A stretch of 64,000 nucleotides of DNA. Source: Persicaria tinctoria. Lineage: Eukaryota; Streptophyta; Magnoliopsida; Caryophyllales; Polygonaceae. Below the pieces are notes generated by a model. It was given only the letters and a program-made list of their open reading frames with translations. It had not been told where the DNA came from and did not search any database. Each line of letters opens with the position of its first letter. Position 1 is the first letter of the stretch. The stretch lies in the NCBI GenBank assembly GCA_037127255.1, contig JBANSL010000003.1, forward strand, positions 188,501 through 252,500. Direction: 5' to 3'. Positions 1 through 11,830 of this stretch are shown here, piece by piece. The translations under genes were made by a program, and so were the position numbers.

Positions 1-7
1 ATATCAT

Positions 8-1524
8 TGACAGGCCTAAAGTCGTTATGCCTAATCAAAGTAAATTCCTAAGATGCAAACTATAACAAGTATAGTAGGTAAGTTAGGGTCGAACCCACAG
101 GGAAACAGAACCAATTGTAATAGCAAGTATTATTACCAAAAGTAACCGATTTAGGGGGAGTTTTGTATGTGAGGAATAGTAATGACAGAACAAGTTGCAA
201 TAAAGAGTTGTGAATATATGATGGAAGATATCACACCAGGTAATTATCCGCACAACAATTGAGATGGTTCATCATTGCATTCTATGAGTCTCAAGTTCTA
301 ATGTCCAGTAATTGTTCTCAATTCAGATCGTGTAATAGCTTTTAGTCCTACCAGTCCTAAAAGCACTTATCACCAAATTACAAGGGAAAACCTTCACCAA
401 ATAATAAAGCAATAGCATTCAAGCATGAATTATAATGAGATACAAGCGATTCTAACAACCCGTTAAAATAGCCTGTAATCGAATCTCCCTCACAATCTAC
501 CACAAGCGACCGCGTATGGAGATTGTGTTTGCTACAATGAATCTACAACCCAAGACCTGGAATTGGAAACCCTAGCAGTATGACTAGTATCGATAAACCT
601 AGGTGATCAATCTAGATAAATCAATAATAAGCAATCAAGCAATAAGCTCAGGAGATCGAAACAATTAACAAAGGACGAACAAGAGTAGAATACTCACAAC
701 CAAATCAATTGAAGGCTTCAAAGAACCAAGTGCAACAAAGGAGAGTTAGTTCTCCATAGGGTTTGTGAGATAATGCAAAAGGAAAATATGTCTCTGGAAA
801 ATAACCTAACGAAATCCTTACTGCCTTTTCGGCCTATTTAACCTAATAAAGTCGGGTTTTACATCCCGTGCAATTATAATAATAAAATATAAAAACTAAA
901 TAGATAAACAGAACCGGATAAGAATCCGTCTTCAGGACTGACGCGGGCGCGCCAAGTGCAGCGCGGGCGCGCCAGCCTCGTCTTCAACTCTTCCATTTGG
1001 TGTATCAGTGCGGCCACTTCCTCCTAGCAGCGTGGTCGCGTCGGGTAGCAGCGCGGGCGCGCCAAGTGCAGCGCGGCCGCGCCAGATAGCATTTCCCGAA
1101 AATTCCGTCTCGAATTAGCTCTCGACGTCAACATGAAAGTTGGAGCTCTCTGAAAGAGCTTTCCAACGCATGGTCATAATAGTCGATCGGACAACCGAGG
1201 CCTCCAGAAAGTGCAAAACAAGTTCAGCATGTCTGGCGACAATTTCTGCAGACTTGTTCTTCGTTTAGGTTCGCTTCTTCTTCTCAGGACCTCTTGAGAT
1301 CTTCATGTAAGCTTCTTCGATCAACTAGAATTCTCATCAAATGCGTTATCAACTCATGTCTTCTCCTCGGATCTACCATTACCTGAAATAATCAATAAAA
1401 GCGTGTAGATTCCGACTCCGACAACATAGAGAACTAATATGCAAATCATGCTTAATCCATCCATGAAATGCATCTTAACTAAGCTAAATGCAACCTATTA
1501 TGCCTACCTAAATGCATGCTATCA
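8..1524 (-). repeat. E1 3' LTR
   Basis: 1517 bp, same length as its partner at 4159-5675. It contains GC-rich tandem units with GGCGCGCC sites (about 948-1085), the shared LTR motif at about 1132-1172 and, at about 286-707, a block shared with the E2 LTRs. Confidence 0.95.
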
Positions 1525-1540
1525 AACTCCCCCACACTTA
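1525..1540 (-). other. E1 polypurine tract
   Basis: Read on the - strand this is a purine-rich run (GTGTGGGGGAGTT) touching the 3' LTR, the usual primer for plus-strand DNA synthesis. A perfect stem TTGCTTG/CAAGCAA lies just upstream on the - strand (about 1544-1561). Confidence 0.9.
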
Positions 1541-2924
1541 ACCTTTGCTTGTCCTCAAGCAATGACAGAATGAACATGAATCAACGCATCCCACAGGAAA
1601 TACCTTCAAGTTTCAACCTCATCAAAAAGCAACATCATAGCAGGTGAAAACACAAACCAAGCAAACAAACGTCATAGCATGTATTCCAGTGATCAAAGCT
1701 TAGAAGTAGACGTCATCCAACCTCACCAGAAATATGTGTTTCACTCATGTGTTTAGGCTTTTAAGTACAACTCTCAACTCAAACCATTCATGCACTAAGC
1801 TCATAGACATTGACCACCATATCACCAATTCTCTACCGAAATGTCATTACTTGCGGGACACAATAAAGAAAATAAAATGCAAAATTGTTTTTTTTTTCTT
1901 TTCTTTTCTCTTTTTTTTTTCTTTTTCTTGTCTTGGTGCTTTCCTTACGCGAAGCGCAAACATGGGTGTCATGAATGGCCCCGGTCTATCAACACCTCAA
2001 CTACTAATATGAAGTCCACTTGAACACCTTTTGACGCAAGTTGCAAACATGGGTGTCATGAATGAACCTGGTTACTCAATGGTCAAGCTTCTTTCCTAGT
2101 GGATAGTTTTCAACACCTTTTTGCGCGAATCATACCCATGGGTGTCATGCGTAGACCCGGTTACTCGGTACATCAACCATTGCCACCTTATTCACTAAAT
2201 ATGCATAAAATTAAATAAAACGACTCAAAATATAACATAAACTCCGCAAGCAACAAACATGTGAGCCGGTCTTTAAAAATAGATACTGCAGTCAATACCA
2301 AGAGGTAGCAACACTAGGCGAGTAATTCACACAATTGAGCAAACGAATTGAAATAAGGCCAAACATTCTCACAGGGTCATGTTTTTAGGACTTCAATCGT
2401 ACTTTAGCTCAATCATACATGCTCAATTATATTTGCTAGCTCACGTTCCACAAAAATCAAATATAGACAATAATCAAAACATCCAGAACTCCATGGGATT
2501 TTTATGAATCATGCTTGAAATTTAAAATAGAGGACAAACTAAGCCAGGTGGGTATTTGAATAACACATATGTATGAAATGCATGCTCTATTTTTGGATTT
2601 TTGAAATTTTAATTTTTTTTTTTTTTTTTTTTTTTAGAATACGAAAATAAACAAAGATTAATAAAAATGATTACAGAAATTAAACATGATGCATAAATTT
2701 AAATATGATCTCCTATATGCATCTATATAAAGAATTTCTCTCCCCCACACTTAAAGTTTTCATTGTCCTCAATGAAACAATAAAGACAACAAAAGTAAAC
2801 CAAATACAATCAGGGTGAAGGAAAAGAAAAAGGGAAAAGAAAGAAAAACTTACCTCGGGTTGCCTCCCGAGAAGCGCCTTTGTTTCAAGTCTTTGGCTCG
2901 ACATTTTAGTTGTCCATTTAAGAC
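1541..2924 (-). other. E1 3' untranslated region with degenerate tandem motif
   Basis: No supported coding frame. Three degenerate copies of a unit containing CATGGGTGTCATG (+ strand) lie at about 1943-1992, 2031-2085 and 2124-2180. The same unit occurs once in the 3' UTR of E3 (about 42375-42425) in the same orientation relative to transcription. T-rich runs occur at about 1887-1930 and 2613-2635. Confidence 0.7.
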
Positions 2925-4010
2925 TCATTCAGACATCGTCAGTGCCCTCAGCAGCAAATCAAACTCTTGTGCACACCATCTAGGTAAGCGGGCACTACAT
3001 ACGAATAAGTTGAAGTCAAAGTACGTCATCAACTCCTCATAAGCCCGAGCATGACTCCCCGTCGCGGGTATGTAGAACCACCAATTCAGTTCCATTGGCG
3101 GTATGTCAAAATAATGAGCCCAAGGATCAACATAATCACCGAACTTCTCACCATTGCAAAAGATATCAATTCTTTGCTCAGGAGCCACAGAAATTAGCTT
3201 CGGACTTGGTTCCTTGATAGGCGAGCTCGAGACAATCTCATCGAATGAAGGAGACAATAAATCACATGGGATCTCATGCGTCGACTCATGACACTCCATG
3301 TCAGGAAGTAGTGTACTCTCCTCTTCATCGCTGAAGAAACTGTCATCGTCTGCGAACATATCCTCCTCCGCCAAAACATTATCATGCTCATAGCTCAAGG
3401 GTATGGGAGGTAGCGGAGTAGACTCAGATGAACTCAATGAGGGAGGGATAGGAAGCACGCAATAACCTTCATCTTCATGACTTTCTGAGCTTCCCTTAGG
3501 TGTGACAAACAGGTCCTTGCCACTCCCTAGGGTGTTCGTGGTGAGGCTCTCTATCAGGTTAACCACCGGTTGAGACGGTAGTTCACCTGCTTCACAAGTT
3601 GGTATCTCATTCCCCACTTGGACCATTTGGTGCACTCGTTCACCCAATTCCGCGATCTGCTGACACAATTGCTCATTCTCCTCATAAGAGGACATGGATA
3701 GATCATCCGAAGGTGCGTAAAAGTAATCCATCGGTTGAGGTTCTTGGGCAAATGACACTTCCTGCAAGGCCTGGTGACCCATGTAGCAGATAAGATCCCA
3801 AATTCCCATCAAACCTAACCCTACTAGACTTCCTCCGCTCATATATATGGCACGTGCCTTTGTCTCAGCAGTCATTCCCTCTACAATGCAGACAACCATA
3901 TCTCGCAAACTATCATGGAAACCCCGCACATTGCGGATGTCCACACACCTTTGCAACCTATCGAGATATAGGTGAAAATCTTCACCTTCGAACTGCGATA
4001 ATCTCAACAT
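2925..4010 (-). CDS. E1 gag-like protein of unknown function, 361 aa
   Basis: This is the only sizeable open frame in E1. It begins about 130 bp after the primer-binding site, the usual place for gag. The start is the first ATG of the frame (MLRLSQFEGEDFHLYLDRLQ). The N-terminal 75 residues look alpha-helical, the middle (about 100-260) is acidic and Ser/Pro-rich, and the C-terminal region holds PPMELNWW and ends LLRALTMSE. No zinc knuckle, protease or polymerase motif is visible. The C-terminal block (PPMELN-W, SHAR, EFD-LLRALTMSE) is shared with the E2 protein at 32764-33483, so the two proteins are related. A capsid-like or RNA-binding role is only inferred from position. The intact frame and near-identical LTRs suggest it could still be expressed. 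Confidence 0.7.
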   Translation of the reverse strand: MLRLSQFEGEDFHLYLDRLQRCVDIRNVRGFHDSLRDMVVCIVEGMTAETKARAIYMSGGSLVGLGLMGIWDLICYMGHQALQEVSFAQEPQPMDYFYAPSDDLSMSSYEENEQLCQQIAELGERVHQMVQVGNEIPTCEAGELPSQPVVNLIESLTTNTLGSGKDLFVTPKGSSESHEDEGYCVLPIPPSLSSSESTPLPPIPLSYEHDNVLAEEDMFADDDSFFSDEEESTLLPDMECHESTHEIPCDLLSPSFDEIVSSSPIKEPSPKLISVAPEQRIDIFCNGEKFGDYVDPWAHYFDIPPMELNWWFYIPATGSHARAYEELMTYFDFNLFVCSARLPRWCAQEFDLLLRALTMSE

Positions 4011-4137
4011 GTTAAACTATTAGTAGCATATGTGTTGTGAACCGTAAGATAGGTTCACAACAAAAGTTAGTAGCTAAATTAACACACAAGACAAACACAC
4101 AGGTAATAAGACAAACAAGAACAAAGATTAACCGTCT

Positions 4138-4154
4138 CCCCGGCAACGGCGCCA
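4138..4154 (-). other. E1 primer-binding site, tRNA-Asp type
   Basis: On the - strand it reads TGGCGCCGTTGCCGGGG, complementary to the 3' end of plant tRNA-Asp (established for Athila/Tat elements). It lies four bases inside the 5' LTR. Confidence 0.92.
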
Positions 4155-4158
4155 AATT

Positions 4159-5675
4159 TGACAGGCCTAAAGTCGTTATGCCTAATCAAAGTAAATTCCT
4201 AAGATGCAAACTATAACAAGTATAGTAGGTAAGTTAGGGTCGAACCCACAGGGAAACAGAACCAATTGTAATAGCAAGTATTATTACCAAAAGTAACCGA
4301 TTTAGGGGGAGTTTTGTATGTGAGGAATAGTAATGACAGAACAAGTTGCAATAAAGAGTTGTGAATATATGATGGAAGATATCACACCAGGTAATTATCC
4401 GCACAACAATTGAGATGGTTCATCATTGCATTCTATGAGTCTCAAGTTCTAATGTCCAGTAATTGTTCTCAATTCAGATCGTGTAATAGCTTTTAGTCCT
4501 ACCAGTCCTAAAAGCACTTATCACCAAATTACAAGGGAAAACCTTCACCAAATAATAAAGCAATAGCATTCAAGCATGAATTATAATGAGATACAAGCGA
4601 TTCTAACAACCCGTTAAAATAGCCTGTAATCGAATCTCCCTCACAATCTACCACAAGCGACCGCGTATGGAGATTGTGTTTGCTACAATGAATCTACAAC
4701 CCAAGACCTGGAATTGGAAACCCTAGCAGTATGACTAGTATCGATAAACCTAGGTGATCAATCTAGATAAATCAATAATAAGCAATCAAGCAATAAGCTC
4801 AGGAGATCGAAACAATTAACAAAGGACGAACAAGAGTAGAATACTCACAACCAAATCAATTGAAGGCTTCAAAGAACCAAGTGCAACAAAGGAGAGTTAG
4901 TTCTCCATAGGGTTTGTGAGATAATGCAAAAGGAAAATATGTCTCTGGAAAATAACCTAACGAAATCCTTACTGCCTTTTCGGCCTATTTAACCTAATAA
5001 AGTCGGGTTTTACATCCCGTGCAATTATAATAATAAAATATAAAAACTAAATAGATAAACAGAACCGGATAAGAATCCGTCTTCAGGACCGACGCGGGCG
5101 CGCCAAGTGCAGCGCGGGCGCGCCAGCCTCGTCTTCAACTCTTCCATTTGGTGTATCAGCGCGGCCACTTCCTCCTAGCAGCGTGGTCGCGTCGGGTAGC
5201 AGCGCGGGCGCGCCAAGTGCAGCGCGGCCGCGCCAGATAGCATTTCCCGAAAATTCCGTCTCGAATTAGCTCTCGACGTCAACATGAAAGTTGGAGCTCT
5301 CTGAAAGAGCTTTCCAACGCATGGTCATAATAGTCGATCGGACAACCGAGGCCTCCAGAAAGTGCAAAACAAGTTCAGCATGTCTGGCGACAATTTCTGC
5401 AGACTTGTTCTTCGTTTAGGTTCGCTTCTTCTTCTCAGGACCTCTTGAGATCTTCATGTAAGCTTCTTCGATCAACTAGAATTCTCATCAAATGCGTTAT
5501 CAACTCATGTCTTCTCCTCGGATCTACCATTACCTGAAATAATCAATAAAAGCGTGTAGATTCCGACTCCGACAACATAGAGAACTAATATGCAAATCAT
5601 GCTTAATCCATCCATGAAATGCATCTTAACTAAGCTAAATGCAACCTATTATGCCTACCTAAATGCATGCTATCA
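4159..5675 (-). repeat. E1 5' LTR
   Basis: 1517 bp, nearly identical to 8-1524. As the promoter-bearing LTR for the - strand transcript it would drive the 361-aa frame. Confidence 0.95.
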
Positions 5676-7453
5676 ATCATCACATTATTTCACACTAGTA
5701 TGCACCTATCTCAAGGGATATCGATTTATGCATTCATAACATGTTCATGTAATCATCTTTATGTGTGCGCAAAACAAGCTAGCAACCTATCATTTCATTC
5801 ACCAATCATGCTTGACAGACTAAGAACATGTATGCACAGACTGACACGGGACATATATGTCATAAGTTATGCAAGACCTAGCAACATCACAAGATATCCT
5901 ATGCACGACTTATCGCTCAATTTAGATACACACATAAGCAAGTCATAATATTGCAGGATTGAGGCAAGCATGCTAAGATGTACCCTAAAAATCATGCTAA
6001 GGGTACGGTCAGTTCCTGCAGGGTTGGTATAGCAACTATCTCATCACATACATCCATATTCGCATAGTAAGACTAGGACGTCACACAATCATACAAGGGC
6101 CTATAACCGGGAGGTATATGTCCTACATGATACTAGCAATACTCATTAAACATGTACACAGTCATGAGGTCCAATTAGGTTAATTTGGCATGCTAAGGCA
6201 TCCAATTCACGTTTTAAACATGCAACGAGAGTTGACCACACTATCATGGACCTAGTTCATATGGAGACAGTAATCATGAGAATTCAATACATACGACACA
6301 TACATCCACTCATAAGTGCAACCATGCGACATACTAGGCAAGTCATGCTGAATTATACCAATATAACATGTCATTAAATCACAAGGAGACTATCATTATA
6401 ACTTGGCAGAATTATCTAAGGGAAATCACCGACTCACCACCCCATTTCCCCGTGGGACGCTTGTATGACTCGCTGGGTAGCACACAAGGACGTTCACGCT
6501 GTTTCCGAGAGGGGTGGGTAGAACTCGTGTTTAGACTCATGTGGCAAGAAGACATGGTTGGCCATTACAAGGATTGAAAGGGTTGACTCCATAAAACAAC
6601 TCACTTCTATCTCGAAACAGTCTAAATCCTCACCCCCACTAACATACTCATGTAACCCTCACATCCGACACGATTTCCGAAGGTAATTAGTTGGCCGACC
6701 CAAATTTCCCGTGGAAGACCCCAACCGGAGGTAAGAGACTCGATAGAAACATCAATGGTGAAATACAAAACATGACTCAACACGACGAGCGGATGCTTCT
6801 CGACCCTTGCTAACATGCCTAGGTGTTTTGGTGGGGCGGATGACAGACTCAGAACCATCATGGGGTTTGAATTATGTAAGGGTTATCCCGACAAGACAAG
6901 AATTCTGATTACATAAGAACAAGGATTTCTCCCGCTATCCCGTTTGCACAGTTATTCAACACATGATTGAAGTCAAGGAATATTGATTAGTTCGCTATCC
7001 TAAGCACAATAACACTTATCACGGAAGCAATCAACAAGATTAATAGGATCCTCTTCGGGGAAGATCGCCCTCGGGCCCAATTGCATATATGTATATATAA
7101 ACGAAAGCATAGAGACGATCTATGCCGTCCTTCGAGGGACGGCTGGCCGGAGGGGCAAAAACCTCACGGCCTCCTAATTCAACACTCCAACCTCCGTGGT
7201 GTTCCTTTGAGTCTTCTAGGCCCATCTGTAAATAAAAGCTAGTATTTTGCCTACCGTTCCCCGAGTTCTACATCCATAAGGGATATCTATCGCTTTGGTC
7301 TCTACCCCCGAGATTGTTTCCCTTTTATTCATTTTAGATTTAATTCCAATTAAATTCATTTTGCCCTTTTAAAACATTTTTCAAAACCAATGGAAAGCAT
7401 TGGGCGATTTTCAAAACCTCCTCAACCTATTGTACTCGGATTGCACAACCTCA
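5676..7453 (-). other. Probable internal leader of a Tekay/Del-type element, no gene seen
   Basis: No convincing coding frame on either strand. The stretch lies on the internal side of the initiator-tRNA primer site at 7454-7465, so it is best read as the leader of the retrotransposon whose 5' LTR is at 7470-10766. E1 inserted at its left edge, and the rest of the host element would be outside the window. Confidence 0.45.
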
Positions 7454-7465
7454 GCTCTGATACCA
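7454..7465 (-). other. Primer-binding site, initiator tRNA-Met type
   Basis: On the - strand it reads TGGTATCAGAGC, complementary to the 3' end of initiator tRNA-Met, four bases from the LTR end. This fixes orientation: the LTR lies to the right and the internal region to the left. Confidence 0.88.
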
Positions 7466-7469
7466 CCTT

Positions 7470-10400
7470 TGTAACGGCCCGGGATTATGATTCTCGAGTT
7501 ACGTTTCGAGGGATAAAACCCCTCGTTAGGATCTTGCGCTCCGAGTACAGGTTGAAGGTTTGAAACCGAAGATTTGTAGTTTAAAGCGGGATTTCGCACC
7601 CAAATCCGTAAGGTCCGTTGGAGACCCCGGGGTAAGCCCCTGTGCCTGTCCTAAGTCTACAACGCGGAAAATCCATTTAGGCATGCAACCAACATAAGTG
7701 AAGTTAAAGAAAAATACAATCCCAAAGGTGCCACGGCATAGCCGGGACAAAACAACGTACGTATAAGAGAGGAAGTCTAGTGGTCTCTTGAGCTCTCAAT
7801 CTAACGCCAAAAACCTGAACCCGCCAAGCGTCCATATAAGCAAAGATAGCGGCTAGCGGTTACCTGAATCTAAAAAAAATGAGGGGGATCTAGGTCAATC
7901 ATCAGGTCACTCATGCGCGTGTGTAAACACACTCTGAGAGGCATATAATAAGCATCCTATTCCTAAAATGAAATGCGTAATGCAAAGCGGAACTTAAACA
8001 GACAAGCATACGAATAATTAAGTGCGGAGATAAATAAATAGGCGCGCAATTACAAGAAATGCCAAATAGCATGTCCCTCTATGCTCATAAGGAATCCTCT
8101 AGCAACTCCCTTCAAAGGGAACTACCTCACCCACGGTGCAGGCCGTCCCTACGTAAGGAGCCTACTAACTATGAAGGGAAGGCAAACAACGACACCCATA
8201 TAAGGCCTAATGCTCTAAGAGTCCTATGGCGACTTATTACCAAAAAGCCTACCTCACCCATCAAGTGCAAGCAACTTTCTATAATAAGCCCCACTAAGAT
8301 GACAAGAATAGAGAAAAAGGTCGCATCCAATAAACACCTATAACGGCCGTTTTCTAGCAAAGACATATAGCAAGTCATATGGTTTCCATTTTAGATCCTA
8401 AGCGTGATTCTAGGTCGTATGGTGCATGAACACTAGCCTACTATATAACACCCAGTGCATAGAGCGCCCATCATGAGTAAGTTCAAAGAACTTACCTGGA
8501 GAAGCGCAGAATCCAAGCAATATAGCAATCAAGCCAATCCAGGCAGATTAGAGCTCACCTAGAAGATAAGTAACATAATAAGTCTAAGTCTAACTTACAC
8601 AAAGCATATCAAATAACACACACAAGATTCACATAAAGCATATATAAGTTAACCATCCCATCATCAACAACATTAATGTCTCAAATCAATTTCTCATCCC
8701 GTTTCACCATCTCATATCGTTTTCATCATAACTTGCCAACCCATCAGCTTAGACAATCTCCATATCATACTTAGCCTAATTCGCATATTACCATTTCATA
8801 CTCTCACTTAGCATATTAATATATATCATCCTCATCTTCGGTAACCAATATTTAATCTCTTATAATAAATCACCATAATTCATGCTATTAGTCATACATA
8901 TCATACTGTTAGTCAAACGATCATATTATCATGCTAGTTAGTAATCGAGCAAGTCAGATTCCCAATTTAGTTCCAGCATCGTTTCAAATCCCAGTTTAAA
9001 TAGTTAAGTATTCCGACCCTTAAAAATACTCGTCAAATTCCCTTTTAAATTTATTTATTAGATTACTTTCCAACCTTCAAATTCTTTTCCAAATTCTTTA
9101 TAAATCTTGAAGTCCCAATAATATATTTTAAATCTCAAATAGTATTACATGATATTTTAAATACCATTTAATTGTCCCTTTTATAAATTATTTCCAAATT
9201 CTCTAAAATCCCGACCATTTTTATTTAATAAATCAACCCTTATAATTCTTTCAAAATATAATAATTTATCTTTTAAATCCTCAATTACTATTATAATATA
9301 TTTTAATTACCATTAATTAGTAAAATAATAAACGGATAACCCGAACCGAACCGAACCGAAACCGCTTAAATCCCAACCGGTTCAACAAATAACAAAATAA
9401 GGAGGTGGGGCCCATGGTGCTGACTGGACAGGCCCACGCCTTCTTCTTCCCTGCGTTCAAATGGAGAAGCTCCCGCCGGCTCGCCATGGTGATCGTCGTC
9501 GAGTGCCCGAGCTCCTGAGCTCCTCCCGGCTAGCTTGGCTTCACTCGGACTCACCTCCCTGACCGCACCTCGCACCCCCCGTTCCCACGCACCCGCCTGC
9601 CCCGCTCGAACTCACGCTCGCCTCGTACTCCCGGACCCGCTCTCGAGCTCGCTTCGCACTCTCGGACTCGCTCTCGAGCTCGCCGGAGCTCTCGAGCACA
9701 CCCGATCGTCCCGCACTCACCTCACGCTCACTCGCGACTAATCTAAACATCGAAAAAGACTAAAACTACGAATCGAAACGAGTATAATTTCGGAGCTCAC
9801 CGAGATGGATTTTTCGCGACTTCGGAGCTCTCGGTCGGAGTTCTGGGCTTCGTCGGTGGCTCGCGATGGCTCGTCGGACCTGTACCGAACATGGGTGAGT
9901 GTGTTGCTGAAGACCGAAGGCGATTTCGATCGGAAACGAAGGAGAACGACTTACCGGAATGAGGCTTCGCGAAACAGAGCAAGGAGGATGTTCGGTGGCT
10001 CGTCGACGGCTTCGGTGGCTTCTGGGCGGCGTCAGGGTGGTTGTGGACGTCGGAGGAGGTGGTGTTGGTGACGACGACGAAGGAGTGAAGGTGATGGATC
10101 ACCGATGGAGATGAGCAGGAGGTGATGGCGATGATGCGTTGGAGTGGTGGTGGGAGTCGGTCGCTTCAACAAGGAGGAGGAAGGTGGGGGCTCTAGTTGC
10201 TGCTCGTACAGGGGCTACTGGTGGAGCTGCTGGCGACGGTGAGGTGGTGATGGAAGGCATGGCGGAGGAGCTGAAGAACGACGGTGATGAGGGATGAGGA
10301 AGATGGCGCTGATGGTGAAGATGAATGAGGATGGAGGTGGCGATGATGGTGATGGAGAGCAGGTGAGGAAGATGCCAGTAAAGGGTGAGGGATGGTTCCA

Positions 10401-10766
10401 ATCGAAGGGTACGGTGATTTGAAGGAGTATGGTGAATGATGGGAGTGGGTGAGATATTGAGTGTTGAATTGGGTAATCAATACCCGTAAATAAATTTCGA
10501 ATACGTTAATTTCGAATCCCGCAATTAGTTTTCAAATGTTAGTTTCCCCGACTCTCGCTCTCTCGATCAATTAGATTTTTATGACCGGAAAAAAATATAT
10601 ATCGTCACCCGAATTTATTTTAAATCCTCGAGGTGAAATGAAGAAATCGATCGTCAAAATTTAAAATTTAGGTCGGGATCCGCTCTACGAGTTTTAAATC
10701 CGATTTAAATTCACATTTAATTTCTTTTTTCCAAAAATTTAGGATTTGAAAATCCGAGCCTTTACA
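7470..10766 (-). repeat. Long LTR (3.3 kb), probable Tekay/Del chromovirus
   Basis: On the + strand it starts TGTAACGGCCCGGG and ends GAGCCTTTACA, so on the - strand it runs TGTAAAGGCTCGG to CGGGCCGTTACA, the terminal pattern of Tekay/Del LTRs. The right third (about 9370-10480) is GC-rich and looks genic on both strands, but its frames overlap and lack domains, so I treat it as LTR promoter and leader. No partner LTR is in the window, so the left end is unverified. The right boundary falls exactly where the LINE reading frame at 10768 begins, which suggests insertion into that LINE. Confidence 0.7.
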
Positions 10767-10767
10767 T

Positions 10768-11253
10768 CCTCTCACGCCTCTTGTTAAACCGGGTGGTGGT
10801 ATACGTCCTATTGTTGTTGATACCGTTTGGAGACGCCTTGTCTCTAAGGTTGGGGCTTGTTTGGCCGGTCCTACTTTGTCTGGTTATTTTGCGGGCCTCC
10901 AATTTGGGGTCGGGGTATCCGGTGGGGGGGAGGCTATTCTGCATGCTTTGACTCAGTCTGGGAAGTCTGACTTTGTGCCTGATCGTGTTGTTGTTGATGC
11001 TGCTCGGCGTAAGTGTGCCAAGTATCGAGATTTGTGCACGGCAGCTGGTTATGGTTTCCTACCCTTCTCCTTCTCTTCGTTGGGGGAGTTAGATACAGAT
11101 GTGGTTGCCTTGGTGAAGCGGATTCAGAAATTCTCTGTATCTCAGGATGCCGGGGCTCGTGCTGCTGCTTATATTTTTACTAGACTCAGTTTTATTATCG
11201 CTAAGGGAGTGGGTGCCCAGATAGTATCTTGGGTACCCACTAATTTCTTGTAA
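10768..11253 (+). pseudogene. Internally deleted reverse transcriptase of a LINE-like element
   Basis: The frame is open from the LTR boundary to TAA at 11251-11253. The first part carries GGIRPI, TVWRRLVSKV and GYFAGLQFGVGVSGGGEA, the start of the RT domain of a plant retroelement protein family I recognise. After residue L-H-A the sequence jumps to what I recall as the C-terminal tail of the same family (CAKYRDLC, FSSLGEL, GVGAQIVSWVP). The catalytic palm with its DD motif is missing. It is therefore an in-frame internal deletion, cut at the left by the long LTR. The clade is uncertain (RTE-like). Confidence 0.72.
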
Positions 11254-11267
11254 ATGGTAATTGGTTA

Positions 11268-11376
<109 letters not shown>

Positions 11377-11752
11377 TGAGGAGATGATTAGACATGATCA
11401 CCTAGCCGCTCGGGGATTCATTGAGGAGATGACACGCGATAGAATGCAGTAGGGGAGTGCTATCCGGGTTTACGAACACTAGTCGGGCGCAGCGTTTACC
11501 ACATCATGCTTCCCTTCCCTTCTTTCACAACTTTTTTACATGCATCTTTTTCATCGTTTTTCTTATTTTATATTTAATTTTTTAAATTACAGTTTCTAGA
11601 GTGTGTGCTATCATTTTGCCTTGATGTCTTGTCATGGGTCACTAGGAAACACCCTCCCGAGTCCCGACCTAGTCGGGGCAAAAGTGCGTACAATTCGACC
11701 CCCTAGACCCTCCTCTGAGCGGGATATACTGGGCTTATTGTTGTTGTTGTTG
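11377..11752 (+). mobile_element. RTE-type LINE 3' end with TTG-repeat tail
   Basis: The last 130 bp contain the GGTCACTAGGAAAC, GTGCGTACAAT and GGGATATACTGGGC segments that I recall from 3' ends of plant RTE LINEs, ending in a (TTG)n tail at about 11738-11752. The upstream part (11377-11620) has no recognised content. No TSD was found. Confidence 0.6.
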
Positions 11753-11830
11753 AAGTGGGATTTGGGATAGGACTATAGGAGTTTGGGATAGAAAAATTTG
11801 TAGTCGAAGGTGATAAATCCGGATTTTCTA

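Larger units (their letters stand above)
8..5675 (-). mobile_element. E1: complete non-autonomous LTR retrotransposon
   Basis: Two 1517-bp direct repeats (8-1524 and 4159-5675) flank an internal region. Both begin TGACAGG and end CTATCA on the + strand, and perfect 5-bp target duplications ATCAT lie at 3-7 and 5676-5680. The primer-binding site and polypurine tract place the element on the - strand, so the right LTR is the 5' LTR. By eye the LTRs differ at only two positions (near 940/5090 and 1009/5160), so insertion was recent. Only one open frame (361 aa) is present; there is no reverse transcriptase, RNase H or integrase, so it must be moved by a partner. PBS type and 3' UTR hairpin resemble the Athila/Tat branch of Ty3-gypsy elements; that assignment is inference. 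Confidence 0.95.

Noticed and set aside
9366..10480. Several overlapping frames on both strands as host genes
   Set aside because: They are GC-rich, low-complexity, mutually overlapping and lie inside a probable LTR; no domain or splice structure supports them.
10861..11253. 130-aa protein as a novel intact gene
   Set aside because: It joins the first and last parts of a known RT-type protein without the catalytic region and is cut at its left by an LTR, so it is a deletion pseudogene.
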